The translations under genes were made by a program, and so were the position numbers. This document shows positions 35,696 through 44,862 of a DNA stretch of 64,000 nt, piece by piece. How positions within the stretch are numbered: position 1 is the stretch's first letter; the number at the start of each line of letters is the position of its first letter. A model generated the notes under the pieces. The model did not search any database and was not told the origin of the DNA. It worked only from the letters and a program-made list of their open reading frames with translations. Origin of the DNA: CAVRTM01 sp963696105 (GTDB lineage Bacteria > Actinomycetota > Actinomycetes > Actinomycetales > Dermatophilaceae); the NCBI GenBank assembly GCA_963696105.1, contig CAVOIP010000004.1, positions 542,992 through 606,991 on the forward strand. Reading direction: 5' to 3'.

Positions 35696-35998
35696 ATGCA
35701 CCGTGCTGATGACCTGATCGCCCGACTCGTGGCCACGTACCCCGATGAGGTCGACCTCGTCGGCGACGTGGTCCGCGGCGTGCTGGACGAGTGCCGTCGC
35801 GAGGGCGCTCGTCCGGTCAGCGTGCCGGAGGCCGTGGCGGGGGAGCGGCTCGCGCGGTTGCTACGGGCACGACCGGTCGCCCCGGCGACGGTTGGGCAGA
35901 AGAACCGCCTCGGAAAGGAGGGCCACGATGTCGATCCACCCGCACGACGTCCGAGAGCTGCTCGGGCCGCAGTCCCTCACTACTCCGGTCAGCGATGA
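35696..35998 (+). CDS. Small helical protein, possible three-helix bundle family
   Basis: The 100-residue frame begins 17 bases after the STAS/ATPase gene. Its first 55 residues are strongly helical: ADDLIARLVATYPDEVDLVGDVVRGVLDECR and VPEAVAGERLARLLRARP. This resembles the three-helix bundle dimerisation family seen at 21837. The last 30 residues are basic and overlap the start of the next gene by 71 bases, so the real protein might end earlier if there is an undetected error. GTG 35681 is an alternative start. Confidence 0.5.
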   Translation: MHRADDLIARLVATYPDEVDLVGDVVRGVLDECRREGARPVSVPEAVAGERLARLLRARPVAPATVGQKNRLGKEGHDVDPPARRPRAARAAVPHYSGQR

Positions 35999-36134
35999 GC
36001 AGGTCGAGCGGATGGTGGCGGTGCTGAACGCCTGCCGCGCCCAGCACGCGTCGGCCGAGGCGACCTCCCCGCCGGTGGACGAGGCGTCGACCGGCGCTGC
36101 CGCGGACCGTCCGGGGACGTCACCCGCCCCCTGA
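35928..36134 (+). CDS. Small hypothetical protein
   Basis: The 68-residue protein has an excellent ribosome site (GGAAAGGAGG) ahead of an ATG. The first 45 residues are likely helical (HDVRELLGPQSLTTPVSDEQVERMVAVLNACR), followed by an acidic, proline-rich tail. I do not recognise it. It overlaps the previous small gene in another frame; the strong ribosome site makes it the more reliable of the pair. Confidence 0.5.
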   Translation: MSIHPHDVRELLGPQSLTTPVSDEQVERMVAVLNACRAQHASAEATSPPVDEASTGAAADRPGTSPAP

Positions 36135-36311
36135 CCGGCGCGACGGAGCAGGCCTGCAGGTTCGTCGCCGCGGGCCGAAAGGCTGCCGTGGCAACGCTTT
36201 TTGCCTGCCCCGGGATGCGAACCGGTGGCTTGTTCTGTTTCCCCGCGCACGGGGACCGCTCCGTCGTACGCTGACCCGGGCAGGGGCCACCTATCAGGAC
36301 TCGGGGACGCC

Positions 36312-37458
36312 ATGCAGCCTGCTCCAGATGTTCCAGCACCCGCTCACACCGCCCTGCGACGCGGCGCCCTGTGCGCCGCGGTGGTCGCCGCGCTCGCCGT
36401 GCCACCGGTGGCGAACGCGACCGGCCTGACCGGACAGCGTGCGCCGGCGGCCGCGCCGGCGCCGGCCCCGGTCGCTGCGCCCTGCGCCCCCAAGCAGCTG
36501 CCGACACTCGGCGGCAGTCAGGGCACCGCGCTCGCCGTCAGCTCCAGCGGGCTGGTGGCCGGGTTCGCCGACGACGGCTCCGGCACGCCACAGACCGGTG
36601 CTGTGGAGCGGGGGGCGGCGCAGAAGATCACCACGGGGCTGACCAACGTGAGCCCGACCGGAGTCAACGCCAGGGGCGAGGTCGTGGGCATCGGGCGTCG
36701 ACCCCGCCAGCCTGGACCAGGTCGGCTGGCAGTGGAGGGCCAGGCACGGTGACGCGGCTGAAGACGCTGGCCGGGACGGTCGCCATGCCCGCCGGGATCA
36801 GTGACACCGGCGTCATCGTCGGCGCCCTGGACTGCGGCTGACGACGGTGCGGCCAACCCGACGTCAGGAGAGGCGCCGGAGCAGGCCGCGAGCTGGGCGT
36901 CCGCCACGGCCGCGCCCAGCGTCCTGGCCGCGCTTGCCGGGGATGTCGGTGCGCACGCCTACGGCGTCAACAGCAAGGGGGTCGCGGTGGGCAGCTCGCA
37001 GGCGACCGACCACTTCACCCCCGTCGTGTGGGACAAGAAGGGCAGGGTGACCGCGCTGCCGGGACTGGGAGGGGCGTGGGGCATCGCCCGCGCGATCGAT
37101 GAGACCGGGATCGTCGTCGGGCAGCGCAGTGGCCGCGACCGGGGACCCCGAGGCGGTCACCTGGGACGTCAGCCGCCACCAGAAGCGGCACGGCAAGGCC
37201 AAGGGGCGTCGTACTCAGGGCACCGGGCTGGTGCACGGGCGCGCGGTCGGGACCACGGAGGTGCGGGGAGCGAGACGGCGTGGACCGGCCGCAGGCTGTG
37301 CTCTTCGACGCCGACGCGAACGCGAGCACGCTGCCACCACTGTCCGGTGACCCGGGGGCGGGGGTGACCGCGGCGGCGACAGCACCGGCGTCGCCGTCGG
37401 GTTCAGCTCCGGCGACTCCGCCTCCCGCAAGCCGATGACCTGGACGTGTGCACCGTGA
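36312..37458 (+). pseudogene. Secreted HAF/kelch-like repeat protein, multiply frameshifted
   Basis: The protein starts with a signal peptide (RGALCAAVVAALAVPPVANA). It continues as repeated units around phrases such as LPTLGGSQGTALAVSSSGLVAGFADDG, VSPTGVNARGEVVGIG, MPAGISDTGVIVGALD, YGVNSKGVAVGSS, VTALPGLGGAWGIARAIDETGIVVG and finally STGVAVGFSSGDSASRKP. This is the HAF-repeat pattern of secreted proteins. The frame changes near 36694, 36742, 36833 and 37122 and at least twice more before the TGA at 37456. The early breaks are single extra bases. The repeats continue through the breaks, so the gene is likely intact in the cell. GTGA at the end overlaps the next gene. Confidence 0.6.
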
Positions 37459-39109
37459 GCGGGCAGGTGCGGACCGCACCCCGTCTGGTGCGGCTGCGGC
37501 TCCGGCGGCCGGTAGTGGTCGTTCTCGCGCTGGTGCTGGTGGGGCTGGCGGCCATGGCGCCGGGACGGTGGGGGAGTCCGGCGGCTGCGGCCGCGACGCC
37601 CACCTTCTCCTTCGGTGTCGGCCGGGGACTTCGGCCAGACCGACTCCTCCACCGGCGCCGTGCTCAACGCGGTGAAGTCCAGCGGGGCGACGATGATGTT
37701 CGGCATCGGCGACTTCTCCTACGTCGCCGGCAGCTCCGAGCCGAGCTGGTGCAGCTACGTCAAGACCCGGGTCGGCAGCACCTACCCGTTCGAGATGCTC
37801 GCCGGCAACCACGAGAGCTACCCCCGTGACGGCTACTACAAGAACTACGACAGCTGCCTGCCGGACCAGCTCGGCGTCTGCGGCAGCTACGGCCAGGAGT
37901 ACTACGTCGACTACCCGGCCGGGGCGCCGCTGGTGCGGTTCGTGATGATCTCGCCCAACCTGCCGTACGACAGCAGCTCGGCCACGGCCTGGTCGTACAA
38001 GTCGGGTACGGCCCACTACACGTGGACCAAGAACGCGATCGAGGGCGGCAAGGCCAAGGGCCTGTGGGTGGTCGCGGGGATGCACGAGTACTGCACCTCG
38101 ATGGTCAACTACCCCTGCGTGGTGGGCAGCGACATCATGAACCTCATGCTGACCGAGAAGGTCGACCTGCTGTTCCAGGCACACGACCACGCCTACGCGC
38201 GCAGCAAGCAGCTGACGGCGGGGGTCTCGGGCTGCACGTCGTTCCCGCCGACGAGCTACAACGCCGCCTGCGTCGCCGACGCAGGGCGCGACGACCTACA
38301 CCAAGGGCAAGGGCACGGTCGTGCAGACCGTCGGTGCGGGCGGCAAGAACATGAACGCCGAGAGCCCGACCGTGGCGCAGGCGCCGTACTTCCAGACGTA
38401 CGACGGCAACAACCAGAACGCCACCTGGGGCTTCTCCAAGGTCGACGTGTCACCGTCCCAGCTGTCGGTGCGGTTCGTCCGGGGGGCCGGGGGCACGTTC
38501 ACCGACGCCTACACCGTGACCAACCCGTCGCCGACGCCGCCGCCGACCACGACGACCACCACGACGACCACGCCGCCGCCGACCACGACCACGACGACCA
38601 CGCCGCCGCCGGGGGGCAGCACCACCCTGGCTCCGGTGGCCGACACCTGGGTCGGCAGCGACGCCACCACGACGACGCACGGGTCGGACACGGCGCTGTA
38701 CTCGGTCACCAGCAGCTCGCTGACCAAGATCAGCTACCTGAAGTTCGACCTCGCCGCCCTGGCCGGCAAGACGTTGACCGGGGCCTCACTGAAGGTGACC
38801 ACCACGACGGGCAGCTCCTCGGGGTCGCCCAGCGCCCAGAACGTCTACCGCGTGGCGGACACCACCTGGACGGAGGCGGGGATGACGTACGCCAACAAGC
38901 CGGCGCTGGGCACGACTGTCCTCGGCACGGTGCCGGCCGGGAGCGCGCCCGCCACCACCTACACGGTTCCGCTGTCGGCGTCGGCTCTGCAGTCCGCGGT
39001 GGGCGGGCAGCTCACCCTGGCGGTCCAGGGCGCCGCCGCGGACACGTTCTACGTCAACTCCAAGGAGGCAGCCAGCGCCCGACCGCAGCTGGTGCTCACC
39101 GCCGGGTGA
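37455..39109 (+). pseudogene. Secreted metallophosphoesterase with Thr/Pro linker and DNRLRE domain, frameshifted
   Basis: A basic start and hydrophobic signal segment (PVVVVLALVLVGLAAMAPG) precede a calcineurin-like phosphoesterase domain: FGVAGDFGQT, MMFGIGDFSYVAGSSEP, MLAGNHESYP, VVAGMHEYC and LLFQAHDHAYARSK, matching the GD/GDx/GNHE/GHxH metal set. A linker of about 30 residues of Thr and Pro joins it to a C-terminal DNRLRE-type beta-sandwich (ADTWVGSDATTTTHGSDTAL ... DTFYVNSKEAASARPQLVLT). Two single-base insertions, near 37620 and 38284, break the frame. It is secreted and probably cell-surface active; the substrate is unknown. Confidence 0.75.
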
Positions 39110-39117
39110 GCGGGAAC

Positions 39118-39148
39118 ACCGGCCGGCCCCCTGCCGGGGCCGGCCGGT
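39118..39148 (+). terminator. Terminator hairpin after the metallophosphoesterase gene
   Basis: A perfect 13-base stem (ACCGGCCGGCCCC, loop CTGCC, complement) starts nine bases after the stop at 39109 and lies between it and the convergent DoxX gene. Confidence 0.75.
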
Positions 39149-39215
39149 CGTGCTCGTCCACGGCGGGCCCTGCCGGTCGTGCGGAGTCTGCGGCGGGCGG
39201 GCCGGCCGGTCGCCC

Positions 39216-39773
39216 TCAGTCCGAGGTCGCCGGGTCACCGGCGGTGTCCGGGTACGGCGTCGTGGCCGGACCCGTGGGCGCGGCCGGCGCGGAGCGGCTG
39301 CCCAGCGCGATGACCGCGGCCGAGGAGGCCGCGCCGGCGGCAAGGGCTGCCAGGGCCCATGCGGGACCGGACAGCTTGCGTCCGAGCAGTGCGTCCAGCG
39401 ACAGGTCGCCCGGACCGGTCTCGACGAGCGCCGTGAGCGCGGCGATGAGGACCAGGTTGTACTCGTACCCGCCGTTGGCCGCCCACGGCCCGTTGGCCCA
39501 GTGCACCTTGCGGATCGCCGTCGCCATCGTCCCGATCAGGCTGGCGGCCGCGAGAGGGGTCGCCAGTCCCGCAACCACCAGGGCGCCCCCGGCAGTCTCC
39601 GAGATGCCTGCAGCGAGGGCGTTGCGGCGCGGCGGGTGGAGGTCCAGCGAGGTCATCATCCCCTCGGTGCCCTCCGGGCCGGGGCCTCCGAACCAGCCGA
39701 ACAGCTTCTGTGTGCCGTGGCCGACAAAGAGCGAGCCGATCGCGACGCGTGCTGCGAGCCTGCCGATGTGCAT
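39216..39773 (-). CDS. DoxX family membrane protein
   Basis: The 185-residue protein begins HIGRLAARVAIGSLFVGHGTQKLFGWFGG, the DoxX signature, and has four helices including AGISETAGGALVVAGLATPLA and EYNLVLIAALTALVE. A C-terminal helix and Pro/Ala/Thr tail are extra. DoxX proteins are small quinone- or thiol-linked membrane proteins implicated in oxidative stress responses. The ATG at 39773 fits family starts; the longer open frame upstream does not look coding. Confidence 0.85.
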   Translation of the reverse strand: MHIGRLAARVAIGSLFVGHGTQKLFGWFGGPGPEGTEGMMTSLDLHPPRRNALAAGISETAGGALVVAGLATPLAAASLIGTMATAIRKVHWANGPWAANGGYEYNLVLIAALTALVETGPGDLSLDALLGRKLSGPAWALAALAAGAASSAAVIALGSRSAPAAPTGPATTPYPDTAGDPATSD

Positions 39774-39880
39774 GGTGTGCCTCCCGGGATAGCGTGCCGG
39801 GCCGATACCCGTGGGGCCTGCTGGCAAACGGGACGGTGGCTGCCGGTGTCGCCGGCCGGTGTGGGCCGCCGCACGGGGAT

Positions 39881-40150
39881 GGCAGACGTGGTCGCGCGCT
39901 GGTGCCGGTCGTGGCTGGCCCCGCGGCGAGCGGATGAGGCCCTGGCCCTGGGTGCGCGGCTGGCGAACGGTGCAGCGGCACCGGTGGAGGCCTCGCCTGC
40001 CGGGTCCGCCCGCGTCCTCGTGCGGATGACGGTGCGCCTCGTGCCGGAGTACCCCCTGCTGGTCCTCCTGCTCGGCGCGTTCAGGGGCGCACTGTTCCCC
40101 CTGGGCCACGACCTAGCTCTCGAGCAGTCCCGGGTGTCATGGCCGGGGCT
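39881..40150 (+). other. Possible coding remnant in the 39774-40136 gap
   Basis: The frame starting at ATG 39881 reads VVARWCRSWLAPRRADEALA and PEYPLLVLLLGAFRGALFPLG. About 87% of its third codon positions are G or C over some 85 codons, as in real genes nearby, and then the signal decays. It looks like the end of a membrane permease gene without its beginning. It could be a remnant, an undetected frameshifted gene or chance. No ribosome site is evident. I see nothing else in this 363-base gap. Confidence 0.2.
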
Positions 40151-40433
40151 GGGTGCGCGTCCAGCGCCGACCGCCCCGCCGGCCGTTCACCGCGGCGTCG
40201 CAACGGGGGCAGACCCGTCGTACCTCGTCGGCCTCGCGGCCTGTGGCCGGGTCGATGTCCGGCCAGTCCACGTGCGGGAGACGGATCAGCTGGGAGCGAA
40301 AAAGCGAGAGCCCGCACAGGCTCTGGTTGGTCCCCGGCTCCCAGGCGTGCACCTCGCCCGCCGGCCGCCGGATGCCGTCCGGGTCCCTCCACTGCCCCGA
40401 TGCCACCACGGACGCCCGCCTCGTCTTCGCCAT
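40137..40433 (-). CDS. Conserved small actinobacterial protein with CxxC motif
   Basis: The 98-residue basic protein begins AKTRRASVVASGQWRDPDG and continues AGEVHAWEPGTNQSLCGLSLFRS and PHVDWPDIDPATG. Its VRRVCPRCDAAV and RRGGRRWTRTQPRP endings are familiar from short hypothetical proteins next to acVLRF1 or similar genes in actinomycetes. One upstream cysteine plus CPRC may bind zinc. Function unknown. Confidence 0.65.
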   Translation of the reverse strand: MAKTRRASVVASGQWRDPDGIRRPAGEVHAWEPGTNQSLCGLSLFRSQLIRLPHVDWPDIDPATGREADEVRRVCPRCDAAVNGRRGGRRWTRTQPRP

Positions 40434-40553
40434 GGCCCTCCCTTACCCGCTCCGGGCGAGCGGGCACGGCCGGGCAGCCCCGCCACCGCCACAGCGAGGC
40501 CGTACGGCGGCCGCCGGGGCGACGGTAGGCTCGGCGCGCGGCACGCACAGGCG

Positions 40554-41252
40554 ATGCCGCGTCGTACCCGATCCGCGGAGGTGCCGGTGGGACAGGACGG
40601 CGCCGTGGGGCCGGCCCCGCACGTCTCCGGGGCCCCGGTGCGCCGACTGGAGGTCGACCCGGGACGGCTGCCGCGCTGGGTGGAAGGGTTCGCCGCGCGG
40701 CACGGGGACCCCCGGTGGTCCTCCCGGGACGGCGAGCTGCTGCTGAGCGCACCGGACGGTGCCGAGGCGCTCGTCGTGCCGCTCGCCGCGGACCGGACGG
40801 TGCCTGGCGACGCTGGGGGGCTCGCGGCCTGGGCGGAGCCGGCCGGCGGGACGGGCCTGGTCCTGGTGCGCCGGGGTGGCTACGCCGTCGGCGTGGGAGA
40901 GGGCCTGCACCTCACGGCCTCGAAGGTGGGCACGCGGTACGTCCAGTCGCGCACCGCGGCCGGCGGCTGGTCGCAGCAGCGGTACGCCCGGCGGCGGGAC
41001 AACCAGGCCGACGAGCTCGTCGCGGCGGTGGCGGGACACGCGCTGCGGGTGGTCCTTCCGTCGGCGCCTGGGCAGCTGGTCGTCGGTGGGGACCGCACGC
41101 TGGTGGAGAAGGTCCTCGCCGACCCGCGGCTGGCGGAGCTGGCCCGGCTCCCCGTCCGCGGGCTCTACGACCTGCCCGACCCCCGCCTGTCGGTGCTTCG
41201 GCAGGCGCTGCGGCGCGGGCGGGCGGTGCGCATCCGGCTCGTCGAGCCGTGA
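40554..41252 (+). CDS. acVLRF1 family peptidyl-tRNA hydrolase
   Basis: The protein of about 232 residues has the actinobacterial Vms1-like release factor features: RRLEVDPGRLPRWVEGFAARHG, ASKVGTRYVQSRTAAGGWSQ, then QRYARRRDNQADELV with the catalytic-loop glutamine and arginines, and a C-terminal DPRLAELARLPVRGLYDLPDP. It is expected to cleave peptidyl-tRNA on stalled 50S subunits during ribosome rescue. The start is uncertain: ATG 40554 is the longest, while GTG 40587 has a better ribosome site (GGAGG) and agrees better with the family. Confidence 0.85.
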   Translation: MPRRTRSAEVPVGQDGAVGPAPHVSGAPVRRLEVDPGRLPRWVEGFAARHGDPRWSSRDGELLLSAPDGAEALVVPLAADRTVPGDAGGLAAWAEPAGGTGLVLVRRGGYAVGVGEGLHLTASKVGTRYVQSRTAAGGWSQQRYARRRDNQADELVAAVAGHALRVVLPSAPGQLVVGGDRTLVEKVLADPRLAELARLPVRGLYDLPDPRLSVLRQALRRGRAVRIRLVEP

Positions 41253-41280
41253 CGCCACACCGCCCGCCCGCGGGAGGAGC

Positions 41281-42828
41281 TCAGCCGAACAGCTTGGCGG
41301 CCGTCGTCAGGGTCTGCTCGACGCCGTACCCGAGCAGGAGGACGACCAGCGCCCACGACAGGACCAGCCGGCCCTGCTGCCCGGACGTGCTCCCGGACTG
41401 CGCCGCGGCCGGCGCGCCGGCACCCGCGACCTCGCTGTCCGCGGGTCCCTCGGCGGCCCTGGTGTGCTCCTCGTGGAACCGCTCGGCGACGGGGCGGATC
41501 AGCAGGTTGGCGACGAAGCCGACGGCGAGGACGCCGACCATCGTGAACAGCGCGGGCCGGTAGGCGGCCGCGGTGAGCGTGCCGGGCTTGCCCTGCGCGT
41601 CGAGGAACCCGTTGACGATCAGCGGCCCGACCACGCCGGCCGCGGACCAGGCCGTGAGCAGCCGGCCGTGGATCGCGCCGACCTGGAAGACCCCGAAGAG
41701 GTCACGCAGGTAGGCCGGCGCGGTGGCGAACCCGCCGCCGTAGAACGAGATGACCAACGCCGCGAGCAGCACGAACAGTGCGGTGGCGCTGCTGCCGACG
41801 GTGGCCAGCAGGAAGTACAGGGCGATGCCACCGCCGAGGTACAGCAGGTAGATCGGCTTGCGGCCGATGACGTCGGAGGTGGAGGACCACGCGAACCGTC
41901 CCGCCATGTTGAACAGCGAGAGGACGCCGACGAACCCGCCGGCGGCGGCGACGGCAACGGTCGAGGTGCCGTTCCCGCGGAAGAAGTCCTGGATCATCGG
42001 GCTGGCTTGCTCGAGGATGCCGATCCCGGCAGTGACGTTGCAGAACAACACGATCCACATCAGCCAGAACTGCGGCGTGCGGATCGCGTTGGCTGCCGAC
42101 ACGCTCGCCGTGGTCACCATGGGCTTCGCCTTGACGCTCGAGGGGTCGAACCCTTGAGGGCTCCAGCCGGGCGCGGGGACTCGCACGTTCGCGACGCCGA
42201 GCATCATCACCGCGAAGTAGGCGATGCCGAGCGTGACGAACAGCATCGTCAGCGCGTGCCCGCTCGCGGTCGAGGTGGCCGAGCTGGGGTCGTATCCGGA
42301 GTCGTACGCCGAGAGCAGCTGCCGCGACAGGGGACTGGCCACCAGCGCGCCGCCGCCGAAGCCCATGATCGCCATGCCGGTGGCCAGGCCCGGCCGGTCC
42401 GGGAACCACTTGATGAGCGTGGATACCGGTGAGATGTAGCCGATCCCGAGGCCGATACCACCGACCACGCCGTAGCCCAGGTAGAGCAGCCACAGCTGGC
42501 TCGTGGCGATGCCGAGAGCGCCGATGAGGAAGCCGGCGCCCCAGAAGCAGGCGGCCACGAACATCGCCTTGCGGGGCCCGTTGCGCTCCACCCAGGTGCC
42601 ACCGACCGCCGCGGACAGGCCCAGCATCACGATGGCGATCGAGAAGGTCACCCCGATCGCGGTCTGCGACGTGCCGAAGTGGGCGACCATCGAGGTCTTG
42701 TAGACGCTGGTGGCATAGACCTGGCCGATGCACAGGTGCACCGCCAGCGCGGCTGGCGGGATGAGCCAGCGGTTGTACGTCGTGGGCGCGATCGTGGATC
42801 GGCGATCGAGCGCGGTGAGCAGCGCCAT
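41281..42828 (-). CDS. OFA-family MFS transporter (oxalate/formate antiporter-like)
   Basis: The 515-residue protein has 12 helices. The first reads NRWLIPPAALAVHLCIGQVYATSVYKTSM, typical of OFA carriers. Other features are GGTWVERNGPRKAMFVAACFWG, GIGLGIGYISPVSTLIKWFPDRPG and the second-half motif FNMAGRFAWSSTSDVIGRKPIY. It probably moves small organic acids across the plasma membrane. The acidic 40-residue insert before the last helix is unusual. It is convergent with acVLRF1 over a 28-base gap. Confidence 0.85.
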   Translation of the reverse strand: MALLTALDRRSTIAPTTYNRWLIPPAALAVHLCIGQVYATSVYKTSMVAHFGTSQTAIGVTFSIAIVMLGLSAAVGGTWVERNGPRKAMFVAACFWGAGFLIGALGIATSQLWLLYLGYGVVGGIGLGIGYISPVSTLIKWFPDRPGLATGMAIMGFGGGALVASPLSRQLLSAYDSGYDPSSATSTASGHALTMLFVTLGIAYFAVMMLGVANVRVPAPGWSPQGFDPSSVKAKPMVTTASVSAANAIRTPQFWLMWIVLFCNVTAGIGILEQASPMIQDFFRGNGTSTVAVAAAGGFVGVLSLFNMAGRFAWSSTSDVIGRKPIYLLYLGGGIALYFLLATVGSSATALFVLLAALVISFYGGGFATAPAYLRDLFGVFQVGAIHGRLLTAWSAAGVVGPLIVNGFLDAQGKPGTLTAAAYRPALFTMVGVLAVGFVANLLIRPVAERFHEEHTRAAEGPADSEVAGAGAPAAAQSGSTSGQQGRLVLSWALVVLLLGYGVEQTLTTAAKLFG

Positions 42829-42888
42829 CCTTGGCCTCCGGGTCCGGGGTGAGCAGAGCGGACCCGGCTTACCCCGATGTGCGCGAGT

Positions 42889-44145
42889 TCACGCCCCTTG
42901 CTCTGCCGGGGCGTCGTGCCGCGCGTCGCGGTGCTCCGCGTGTACCGGCGTGGCCCACGCGCCGAGCAGCGGGAACACGGCGCACGCGCCGAAGGCGACG
43001 GCGAACCCGCGGGCGCCGGCCAGCGCTCCGATGAGCGGCCCGGTGGCGAACGCCGCCAGGTTCTGCGCGGTGTTCTGCACCCCGAGCGCGCGGCCCGACC
43101 ACGCCCGTCCGGCCAGCTCGGCGGTGGCGGTGAAGCCCAGGCCGTTGTCGGAGACCGAGACCACCGACGCCACGGCGAGGGCGGCGAGCACCAGCCAGGA
43201 CCCGTCGCGCACCGCGACACCGACCAGGACCATCGTGACCGCCGAGAGGACGGCCACCTGCCGCATCGGGCGCAGCCGGCTGCCGACGAGGTCCGACCAG
43301 CGTCCGGCTCCGAGGCGGCCGAGGGCACCGACGACCGCGACGGCGGCCAGGACACGGCCCGCGTCGCTGCCGTCCCAGTGCCGTCCGGACACCAGGTACT
43401 CGGCCGAGAACGTGGCGGTGGCGAACTGAGGCACCACGAGCAGCGAGCTCGCGGCGTGCACGCGCCAGAGCGTCGGACGCCGGTACGGCGACGCGGCGGC
43501 GACCGGCGACGGGCTGCCCGGCGACCCGCCGCTGGTGGTCGGCCCGCCGCTCGTGGCCGACCGCGCCCTGCTCACCGACCGGGGCGCCGGGTCCCGGGCC
43601 AGCCCGGCGATGAGCAGCGCCACCAGCAGGCAGGCCAGCGCCGGCACCGCGAGCGCGGCGCCGAGGCCGTGGGTCTGCGCGAGCGGCGGCATCACGAGTG
43701 CCGCTGCGGCGACCCCGAGCGGCTGCCCCATCTGGCGGACGCCCATGGCCACGCCCCGCTGCCGCACCCCGAACCAGCCCATCACCAGGCGTCCGCTCGC
43801 GGCGTTGACGGAGGCGCCGGCTGCGCCGATCAGGGCGAACGCGAGGCCGCGAGCGGCGGGCTGCGATGCGGCGGTGCTGGCGAGGGCGATCGTTCCGGTG
43901 AGCGTCAGTCCCGTTGCCAGCACGGCCCGCTCGCCGTACCGGTCGGCCAGAACCCCCCAGAGGATGAGGGTGAGCACGAGCCCGACCGACGGTGCGGCAG
44001 CCAGCGCACCGGCCTCTGCCAGTGACAGGCCGTCCGTGCGGCGCAGCGTGGGGAGGAGGAAGGGGAGGCCGAACATCAGCGTGGACGCCACGGCCTGGGC
44101 CGCGGTGCCCAGACCCAGCATCAGCCAGCGCCGCGAGTCCTCCAC
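42889..44145 (-). CDS. MFS transporter
   Basis: The 418-residue 12-helix protein has LGTAAQAVASTLMFGLPFLLP at the start, MFS motif A as LWGVLADRYGERAVLATGL, GRLVMGWFGVRQRGVAMGVRQMGQPLGVA and a second-half LGRLGAGRWSDLVGSRLRPMRQ. A charged loop of about 35 residues lies between helices 6 and 7. The substrate is not recognisable. It is 60 bases upstream of the OFA carrier on the same strand, so both may be co-transcribed. The sequence is intact. Confidence 0.8.
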   Translation of the reverse strand: MEDSRRWLMLGLGTAAQAVASTLMFGLPFLLPTLRRTDGLSLAEAGALAAAPSVGLVLTLILWGVLADRYGERAVLATGLTLTGTIALASTAASQPAARGLAFALIGAAGASVNAASGRLVMGWFGVRQRGVAMGVRQMGQPLGVAAAALVMPPLAQTHGLGAALAVPALACLLVALLIAGLARDPAPRSVSRARSATSGGPTTSGGSPGSPSPVAAASPYRRPTLWRVHAASSLLVVPQFATATFSAEYLVSGRHWDGSDAGRVLAAVAVVGALGRLGAGRWSDLVGSRLRPMRQVAVLSAVTMVLVGVAVRDGSWLVLAALAVASVVSVSDNGLGFTATAELAGRAWSGRALGVQNTAQNLAAFATGPLIGALAGARGFAVAFGACAVFPLLGAWATPVHAEHRDARHDAPAEQGA

Positions 44146-44206
44146 CCCTCGATGCTAGGCAAGACGTCCGAGGGGCAAGACCCGCGTCTCGCCATACGGA
44201 TGCGAG

Positions 44207-44833
44207 TCAGTGCCGCGACAGGTGTCCGGACAACCACCCGGGAAAGTCCTCGAGGGTGGCCAGCACCTCGTCCGCGCCGGCGGCCTTGAGGGCCGCCTCG
44301 TCGTTGGCGCCGGTGGCGACGCCCAGGGCGTAGGCGCCGGCGGCCTCGGCGGCGGCCATGTCGCCCGGGTGGTCGCCGACGTAGATGGTGGCGCCCTCGG
44401 CCAGCAGGGCCGTCGCCTTCTCGGCCGCGAAGAGCTCACCGTGGACCGCGTCGACGAGCTCGTCCAGGCCGGCCTCCGCCAGGGCCGCGTGAGCCGCCGG
44501 GGTGAACTTGGCCGAGACGACGACGACCCGGCCACCGGACGCCCGGAGCGCGCGCACCGCGGCGAGCGCTCCGGGCATCGGCTCCGTCGACGGCGCCGAC
44601 TCCTCGTCGTAGTAGCGCCGGTAGCGCAGGACGAGGGCGTCGGCGTCGACGGCGGGGGCGACCGCGGCCACCGTCTGGGCGAGGGGGATGCCCAGGTGCG
44701 GCTCGAGGTCCTCGCGGCTGACGGCCGCTCCGACGTCGTGCAGGGCACGCAGATAGGAGCTCATGATGCGTTCACGCGAGTCGACCAGGGTGAGGTCGAG
44801 GTCGAAACCGACGACCAGGGAGGGGGCAGGCAT
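44207..44833 (-). CDS. HAD family hydrolase (phosphoglycolate phosphatase-like)
   Basis: The 208-residue protein has HAD motif I as VGFDLDLTLVDSRERI, a helical cap domain, motif II around RVVVVSAKFTPAAHAAL, the lysine region FAAEKATALL and motif IV IYVGDHPGDMAAAEAAGAYALGV. It would be a cytoplasmic small-molecule phosphatase; the substrate is unclear. The ATG at 44833 places motif I at residues 8-14, which is normal for the family; longer starts are possible. Confidence 0.85.
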   Translation of the reverse strand: MPAPSLVVGFDLDLTLVDSRERIMSSYLRALHDVGAAVSREDLEPHLGIPLAQTVAAVAPAVDADALVLRYRRYYDEESAPSTEPMPGALAAVRALRASGGRVVVVSAKFTPAAHAALAEAGLDELVDAVHGELFAAEKATALLAEGATIYVGDHPGDMAAAEAAGAYALGVATGANDEAALKAAGADEVLATLEDFPGWLSGHLSRH

Positions 44834-44862
44834 GCCGCCCATTGTGCCGAGCGCTGGTCGGG

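Noticed and set aside
36135..36311. Riboswitch upstream of the HAF-repeat protein
   Set aside because: The less GC-rich leader and the GGGATGCGAACCGG segment were suggestive, but I could not match conserved blocks of any riboswitch class, unlike the clear match at 45362-45520.
40759..42432. Open frame of 557 codons on the plus strand across acVLRF1 and the OFA transporter
   Set aside because: It crosses two well-supported genes in another frame and consists of Arg/Asp/Gly/Gln-rich low-complexity sequence; it is a shadow frame.
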